This document shows, piece by piece, positions 57,993-64,000 of a stretch of DNA of 64,000 nt. The first letter of the stretch is position 1. Each line of letters begins with the position of its first letter. Below the pieces are notes generated by a model, which saw only the letters and a list, made by a program, of their open reading frames with translations, ran no database searches and was not told the origin of the DNA. The translations under genes were made by a program, and so were the position numbers. Source of the DNA: Cynocephalus volans (lineage: Eukaryota > Chordata > Mammalia > Dermoptera > Cynocephalidae); NCBI RefSeq assembly GCF_027409185.1, contig NC_084474.1, positions 27,061,382-27,125,381 on the forward strand, given 5' to 3'.

Positions 57993-58574
57993 CTTAAAAA
58001 ACATATCAAATCCAAAGGAGAGTGTTAGTTTTATCATAGAGACTGGGGGTGGAAAAAAGAGAACATTCCAAATTACTTTCAAATACATGATCGCGTGCTG
58101 ATTAATTACATACATTTTTAAAAGAATGCATGAAGAAAAAAATCTCCATACTTTGATTCTCTCTAGTAGTTAGAGGGGTACCTAGGAACCATCAAGTCTA
58201 GAGTCAGAGAGAGAAAATACAGATTTTTCCTCGAGTTCCTCTCCAAATCAAGGATGAGCCAAATAAATATCTTTGATCTAAAACAGTCAGAGTTTTAAAG
58301 TTTTTATATATCACTATAATTGGACTGTTTAAGTTTAAATTAAAGTTCAGGTATGTGTCATAAGTCAACAAATTTGAATAATTTTTCATTGAATTAACTT
58401 AAGTCATTCCAAGATGAGATCGGATGCATTTTTAAAAATAAGTAACTATATTCATGAATAGCTTATTTTGTTCTTACAAAGGGCTCTGTGGTACTTTAGT
58501 TCTATTCAAGATTAGCAAGAGTAAGAAAAAAATTCAACTTATGTTTCTCGTTCAGTTGAGGCAAATGGTATTTT

Positions 58575-58680
58575 TTTTTTTTAATGATAACAGCTAATAT
58601 TTATTGAGCACTTATGGTTTGTCAGACATTATATAATGGCTTAAATCATTTAACACCCCCATGGCAAATGGTATTTACAC
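58575..58680 (-). mobile_element. MIR-age SINE remnant
   Basis: 'aacagctaatatttattgag' and 'cacttatggtttgtcagaca' in antisense orientation. In NCOA2 intron 19. Confidence 0.55.
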
Positions 58681-58709
58681 TAAAAGGAAAGAAAGAACTT
58701 TTAGCAGAC

Positions 58710-58764
58710 AAAGGAGGCAACTCCTTAGAAAAGGAGGCAACTCCTTAGAAAAGGAGGCAACTTC
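58710..58764. repeat. 20-bp tandem repeat, 2.75 copies
   Basis: The unit AAAGGAGGCAACTCCTTAGA starts at 58710, 58730 and 58750 (last copy partial). Each full unit contains AAGGAG-GCAA-CTCCTT. Confidence 0.96.
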
Positions 58765-59325
58765 AGGGATGACATTAAGTACCTTTTTTTCTAGAAGACT
58801 TATAAAACATGCATATTTAACTAATATTTAAATTAGCAGCAAAAAGAAAAGTTTAAAATCACACAGGAAAAAGAGCCACACATTATCTTTCTATTCTTTA
58901 AAGAAATAGGAGACTTGAATTTAGGCAGCACAAAGACTTAACAGTTATTTACAGATAACTCTGGCAAAGGGTAGAAAAGTCATTTTGAATGTTAACATTA
59001 ATGTAAGCACTTACTTTTATCAGTAATTCAACTATTAATGGAGCATGATATGCACACCAATATTAATGTTTATCACATTACACACTTGGCATCTCACCTC
59101 TTAAGACTGACATTAAACAACAAATCAATATGAAGAAAAACAAGAAGTCTCTCATTGTGGTTTTTTTAATAGCACTTCTCAGTAATTATCTTTTCATTAA
59201 AGATTTAGCATAATCTTTAAAGTCTTTATTTTTAAAAGTTGTAGAATGTCTATAATATTTAAATTTATATGTCTTTCAACACTTTATATCTATTGATTTG
59301 TTTGAGTCAGACTCAGAGGCTTTCA

Positions 59326-59354
59326 AATATAAATATATATATATATATATATAT
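59326..59354. repeat. (AT)n microsatellite
   Basis: About twelve AT units in NCOA2 intron 19, followed by CA-rich DNA near 59,400-59,450. Confidence 0.92.
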
Positions 59355-59498
59355 GCACCTGTGTTCACAGACATTGACATCAACAGTTCCATTCATACGC
59401 ACTCACACACACATGACAGATACACTACACTACACACACACACACACCTACTTCTGTCATTCTCAATGTAAGGCCTGCACTCCAAGGAAAGGTGGTAC

Positions 59499-59940
59499 CT
59501 GAGCTGAGAGCCTGGAAGGTACTGTGCTGGACCTGGGGACTCCTGACGGGCCCCAACTGTCCTCCTAGGTTTCCTATCATTCCCTGGTTAGCCAGATTCA
59601 TCTGGGAGCCATGCAAAGAGCTGTGAGAGAGGAGCTGTGACCCAGAACTGGGGGATACTGGGTAGAAAGGACTGGTAAAAGGTGGTGGGGATTTAATTCC
59701 AGTACCGTAGTTTGGTGGAAATGGAAACTGCTGTGCATTTGCCTGGGGAATCCGGGGGTTGCTCATCGTTGCTGGCATACCACTAGGAGCCACCATGCTT
59801 GGGGTCATGTTCAGCCCTTGTCCTCTCATCATCAAAGTTCGTTGTTGAACTTGTTGTTGCTGATGCATCTGTCTCTGTCGAAGATGCTGGTTCAGGATTT
59901 CTCTCTGTCTCTGGGCCAGCATCTGTGCATTGATAGGTGC
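59499..59940 (-). CDS. NCOA2: NCOA2 exon 19 (long form; alternative donor inside)
   Basis: The exon starts at 59940 (acceptor TTTCAG) with [16 protein letters not shown], followed by a glutamine-rich stretch ([12 protein letters not shown]) and [14 protein letters not shown]. There are two in-frame donors, both phase 1: TACG|GTACTG at 59705 and TCAG|GTACCA at 59498. The long form, 442 nt, adds 69 residues ([18 protein letters not shown] to FQALSSG) rich in S, P, G and Q. From memory the human reference protein goes from PPNYG straight to ISQQPDP, which is the short form (59706-59940). The added segment is gap-free and protein-like, so I annotate the long exon and flag the choice. Confidence 0.9.
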
Positions 59941-60678
59941 CTGAAATTGGGAGCCGTACAGAGGAAAACATTGGGGATAAACACAGATTAAAAAACAAAA
60001 TGAATATTATAGATAGGATAACAAATGGTACTGTCTTGTACCAAATTATTTGGAAAATAAAATTACATAGAAGGAACAACTTAGAGTTGAACACCAGGTG
60101 ATTGAGAATGTGAGGTTCTACATTCTACAGGTATAATGATTATTCTGAAACCCTGCTATGACTTAGCAGGGTTAAGTTCAATGCTTAACATCAATTAACT
60201 CATTTTGTGAGGACACAGCTAACTAAGGGAACTCAAAAGAACACATTCCTTTCAATAAGACTCTGAGATATAAACCTTGAGGATGGCAGTTTAGAGTTTC
60301 ATTCAAGTCTAAAGAGAAACCAAATCACTGTGCCAGATGGTGACACGGAGCACTTCAGAAAAGGATGAACAGAGGCAGGAAGAAAGGCGGACGAGGAGGG
60401 GGAGAGAGGGTGATAGGAACACATACAGAGGCCGGGACAGAGTAGGAGGGAGATGAGGAAGCGGGAGGGGAGGGACGGGATCCCAGTGCTTGCTGTCAGG
60501 AAGTCTTCCGGGTCCTAAGAAGACAGAGATGGTCCTCATTATTGGTGAGGTCCATGTTTGTGAAGTCACCTACTCACTAAAATTTATTTGTCATGGTCAC
60601 CCATGGACATGAGCACAGTGGCGAAAAACTTCAGGTGCCCAACGTGCACATTTCTAGCTGAGGCTGAACAAGGCAACG

Positions 60679-60755
60679 CTTTTTTTTTTTTCTTTTGCGG
60701 CTGGACTGTACGGAGATCTGACTTTAATAACGCCACGTCCTAACCAAGTTCCATG
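60679..60755 (-). mobile_element. degraded CYN SINE
   Basis: T-rich start, GCGGCTGGACTGTACGGAGA, then AACGCCACGTCCTAACCAAG. Body shortened. In NCOA2 intron 18. Confidence 0.65.
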
Positions 60756-61312
60756 TTTTTCACATCACTATGCTTCTTGTTGGTGATTTCACTGTTTAAA
60801 ATGCCCCCATGTGTAGTGCTGAAGTGTTGTCTAGTGTTCCTAAGCACGAAAGGCTGTGACATGCCCAAGGGAGAAATCACAGGTGTTAGATAAGCTTCCT
60901 TCAGACAGGAATTATAGTGCTGCTGGCCAAGAGTTCGATGTTAATGAATCAAAAGTACATATATTAAATAAGATGTTCCTAAAAAGAAACACACATAGAA
61001 AAAGGTTATGTATTGACTGGATGATGAAAATGTGACCAGAAGCTTGCAGGAACCTAACCCTATACTTCTAAGAACAACAGTTTAGTATTCTCTAATTCAG
61101 TGTTTGTGACAACTTTATATAACACATCTCCTGCAAATAACAAGAATTGACTGTACCTGGCACTAAAAATGGCAGTTTAGAAGGGTGACAGTACAGACTC
61201 AGTATGTTGATTTGGATCTTACAGCCTACTAAGTTACTTGTCTCAGGTTGTCAAAGAGGAAGAAATGATAGTAAGTTAAGTGGATACAATGAAAGCTGAT
61301 CTGTTCCCTTAC

Positions 61313-61390
61313 CTGTGTCGGTACTCCAGGCCTCAGAGTCAAGTTCACATTTGAAACGTTGCTGATTTGATTCATAAGTGGCTGGCGATT
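61313..61390 (-). CDS. NCOA2: NCOA2 exon 18 (78 nt)
   Basis: This short exon encodes 26 residues, [20 protein letters not shown] then PGVPTQ, phase 0 at both ends. The acceptor TTTAG is at 61392-61391 and the donor GTAAGG at 61312-61307. The peptide is the expected continuation of exon 17 in p160 coactivators. Skipping it would keep the frame. Confidence 0.94.
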
Positions 61391-61593
61391 CTAAATACAT
61401 ACACATAGGTATTGAAACATTTTTAAAACAGAGTATGTTATACTTGAAATCACCTTCCCCAAGTAACCACCCTCCCCAACCCAATATCTGCATGCTGTTG
61501 GATTACTGGGCCGCCATCTCACATTAATCTTCGCTGTGCCACCCAACACTGCCCCCGCCGTCTCAACTTTCTGGGTACCATCAAAGAACACAC

Positions 61594-61872
61594 CTGCTGT
61601 GCTTGGAGGCGATGCTGAAGCTGAAGTCTCAGTTGATTTGGCTGGTTCTGCACTAGGCCCGTGGGCCTGAGGCCTGGTCTGGGCTGCATCCGGAGTGTGG
61701 CATAGCTCGGTCGCTGTCCCATGGTATGAAAGTTTGGATCTTGCATAGGAGTATAGCTCCCCTGGGCCATTTGTGCCTGAGACGCATACTGCTGTGGGAA
61801 AACAGGGGCCTTCTGCTCCAGCATGATGCTGGAATCCTGACTTGAGAACTGTTCTGGATCTACCGCTTGGCT
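61594..61872 (-). CDS. NCOA2: NCOA2 exon 17
   Basis: The 279-nt exon, phase 0 at both ends, encodes 93 residues from [15 protein letters not shown] to [11 protein letters not shown]. Landmarks include [18 protein letters not shown] and [20 protein letters not shown]. The acceptor ends CTTCAG (74-73 of 618xx); an alternative AG two bases further in would break the frame. The first residues match the sequence that follows the AD1 helix in human NCOA2. The donor is GTGTGT at 61593-61588. The following intron is only 203 nt. Confidence 0.95.
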
Positions 61873-63780
61873 CTGAAGAGAAAGCCCCAATACCAAACAA
61901 ATTAAACAGTTAGAAACAGCAAAATAAATACAAGGCTGTTGTCTCTCACTGTCATACATCTGAAGCTTTTTATACTATATTTACTAAACAAAGGTACTTT
62001 TAGCTTGACTCCACTTTTCTTCCTAGAAAATGCCGGTTTGTTCAACAGGCCCAGTTACAGGAGAAAAGCAGGTGTTGAGGCTCTCCCAGCAGCACTCCTT
62101 CCAAGGGCAGGTGCAGACATGGGCCATGACCACCTAGAATGCCTCCTACTCATGAAAACTGACCTGGGCTTTCATACACGAATACCCCCTAGAAATGTAA
62201 GTTTGTTGATTGATTGGTCATACCTGTATAAATCATTTTAATTAAGACAACCACGTTGGTACCCAGCTGGGATCAGCAGCACTGGGGTACCAACCACTAT
62301 TAGCCCTGTTTTGCAGATAACAAAACTGGGACTTGGAGACATGAAGCAAACTCCAACAAGCTTATTCAGACAGTACACAGTGAGTTCCAATCCACTTTGT
62401 GATTTGGGACCTGAGTTCCTCACCAGTGTGACACACTGCCTATTATTTATGAACTGCTCTCTGCGGCTGCCAGAATGTCCTACATGTCCCACATTTGGCC
62501 ACCATCCTCTTATTACCTACTAGACATGGTTAATGTGTTTGTCACTCCTGACTTCTTAGGGCTAACCTATCTACCTGGGTCAGAATGGGGCAGGTGTAGA
62601 AAATCCAAGACTTCCCCCAGATGACCCAGATGGGAAGGGTGTACCCGGCTAGTTCTCTTCCTTCTCTTACTTCTAGAATCAACTGCTACAAACCTGATGG
62701 TATATAGGAAGGAAAGACCCCAGCAGCAATAAAATCTCTCAAGTTGTCTTTGGCCTGTTTCCTCAAAACAGTCTAGCCCTGGAGCCCCCTAGAATCCTGG
62801 GCTCAGAGCAGCACAGCCCTCAGGTCAACCTGTGAGAGCTCTGGACCCACCGCCCTTGCCATGATAATTCTAAACATGTGGATGGAGCCTAAGCAGGGAA
62901 GCCATTCATTGTTGAATTACTGCTGTAACTACATCCACAAAACTGTCTCAGAACTTTAAATATTTGTCCATCTTTAACAGAGACAAAATCTAAGTAATTT
63001 CTATTTTTAAAGGAAATACACAACTCTGTTGAAACAAAGTACATTTGTACTCTACATTTTCCCTGACACTACCTAAAAATCATATTTCAGGAATTCAGCT
63101 TAATATGAGAATATTATAATGATGTATATTTGATGAGACAAAATAGAAATAATGCAAATAAATTTTAAAGAAAAACTAAAATTACTAAATGATGACATGA
63201 CATCAGTTTGATAAAAACATTACAAGTCATTCAGCAACTCCAAGGATCACATTTTTAAATGTCACTTAGACAAACTCAAGGATAACAACACTGAATGCTA
63301 AATTCTAACTACCACTGAAGGCAAAGTACACCAGGCACACAGGAAGTATCTGAACTCCATTTTCCTTTCTTGATTTATTTCAAGTTATATCATGTACCAT
63401 CAAGTCATCTCTTTCCATTCTGCTATTTTCGATATGAATTGACAAGTCTTAACGCCCACTCATGTCTGCTAACCTATGGGAATTATGACAAGACTGTTTT
63501 AATGCTTCAGAGAAGTCTCCAATGACTCTGCATCACCTTCCGCACAGACCTGATGACACATCACATGTGCAAGAAGTAGATTGGACACTGGAAGGTACTT
63601 TTTGGCAATAAGAAACAAAGATGATTCATGCTGAGTAAAGTGGAAGACAGTAAGAAGAGTGTGATTTTTTTTCTGAGTTACTTTTTATACAGTAAACCAG
63701 GAAGCACTGTTGCACACAGACTCAGCTGTGTAAGCCAGATTCAGACAGTACTGTGTCATTTCATGAGGCTACATTAGGTT
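61873..63780 (-). other. NCOA2 intron 16, no further exon seen
   Basis: No continuation of the p160 protein (AD1 helix) was found up to the right edge. No named repeat recognised apart from the L1 end near 63,800. Confidence 0.6.
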
Positions 63781-63794
63781 ATTTCTTATATCAT

Positions 63795-63915
63795 TGCTGT
63801 ATACATATATCAAAACATCACATTGTACAATGTAAATACATACAATTTTATTTGTCAATTATACCTCAATAAATCTGGAAAAAATAAATAATATATTTTA
63901 AAAGAAAAAATATAT
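63795..63915 (+). mobile_element. short L1M 3' end
   Basis: 'tttgtcaattatacctcaat' followed by AATAAA and an A-rich tail is the standard end of old L1s. Flanked by TATATCATTGCT at about 63,788 and 63,915. Confidence 0.65.
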
Positions 63916-64000
63916 ATATCATTGCTATTAAGTACTCTCAAAGCAGAGAATTACTTTTTTAAAGTAACCAACTAATAATCAGAAGGAGGAAAGCTAAATA

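Larger units (their letters stand above)
46150..64000 (-). other. NCOA2: NCOA2 gene, 3' part (5' end off the right edge)
   Basis: Seven minus-strand coding exons (61872-61594, 61390-61313, 59940-59499 or 59706, 57992-57815, 57237-57039, 54918-54829, 49975-49964) join in frame into the C-terminal 356 residues of nuclear receptor coactivator 2 (TIF2/GRIP1/SRC-2), or 425 with the long form of exon 19. Counting back from a 1,464-residue human protein puts the first visible residue at about 1109. That is just after activation domain 1, so only the Q/P-rich region and the CARM1/PRMT1-recruiting activation domain 2 are encoded here. By comparison with human these are exons 17-23. The bHLH-PAS, LxxLL and AD1 parts lie beyond 64,000. 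Confidence 0.97.

Noticed and set aside
61873..64000. NCOA2 exon 16 (AD1 helix)
   Set aside because: No matching coding sequence with splice sites was seen before the right edge.

Overview
This is a window of mammalian nuclear DNA holding parts of two neighbouring genes, both on the minus strand. PRDM14 occupies the left part (roughly 1-16,300; exons 1-7, with the last exon off the left edge). The 3' end of NCOA2 (TIF2/GRIP1/SRC-2) occupies the right part (roughly 46,150-64,000; the last seven coding exons plus the whole 3' UTR). The PRDM14-NCOA2 order matches the human 8q13 neighbourhood as I remember it. The window is dense in monomeric and dimeric tRNA-derived SINEs whose 5' part looks like tRNA-Ile. 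I recognise these as CYN elements of colugos (Dermoptera), and I saw no Alu. A colugo such as Galeopterus is therefore my best guess for the source; that rests on the SINE family and is inference.

Layout. 1-2,415 is PRDM14 intron 7 with old L1, DNA-transposon and MIR remnants. 2,416-14,998 holds PRDM14 exons 7 to 2, every one bounded by AG/GT and in compatible phase. Together they encode 496 residues: a proline-rich N-terminal region, the PR domain, and zinc fingers 1-3 plus the first half of finger 4. The missing last exon would need about 75 codons to reach the human length of 571. About 14,480-17,600 is a CpG island with the start codon, a probable non-coding exon 1 and a 16-bp tandem repeat. 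17,800-46,100 is intergenic: L1 pieces, MaLR LTRs, an antisense ERVL pol remnant, a degraded class I ERV, about 17 CYN SINEs, a (CG)n(TG)n tract and GC-rich minisatellites. 46,150-49,963 is the NCOA2 3' UTR, which contains no SINE. 49,964-61,872 holds NCOA2 exons 23 to 17, encoding the C-terminal 356 residues (425 in a longer splice form). 61,873-64,000 is intron 16.

PRDM14 is a PR/zinc-finger regulator of pluripotency and primordial germ cells. NCOA2 is a p160 coactivator of nuclear receptors, and its C-terminal activation domain 2 lies in the exons here. The two genes are not known to me to act in one pathway. I found no undescribed gene system. The points most worth a second look are the 207-nt alternative 5' splice site in NCOA2 exon 19, several strong intronic hairpins, two near-perfect palindromes, facing SINE pairs in a PRDM14 intron, and minisatellites in the promoter and intergenic DNA.
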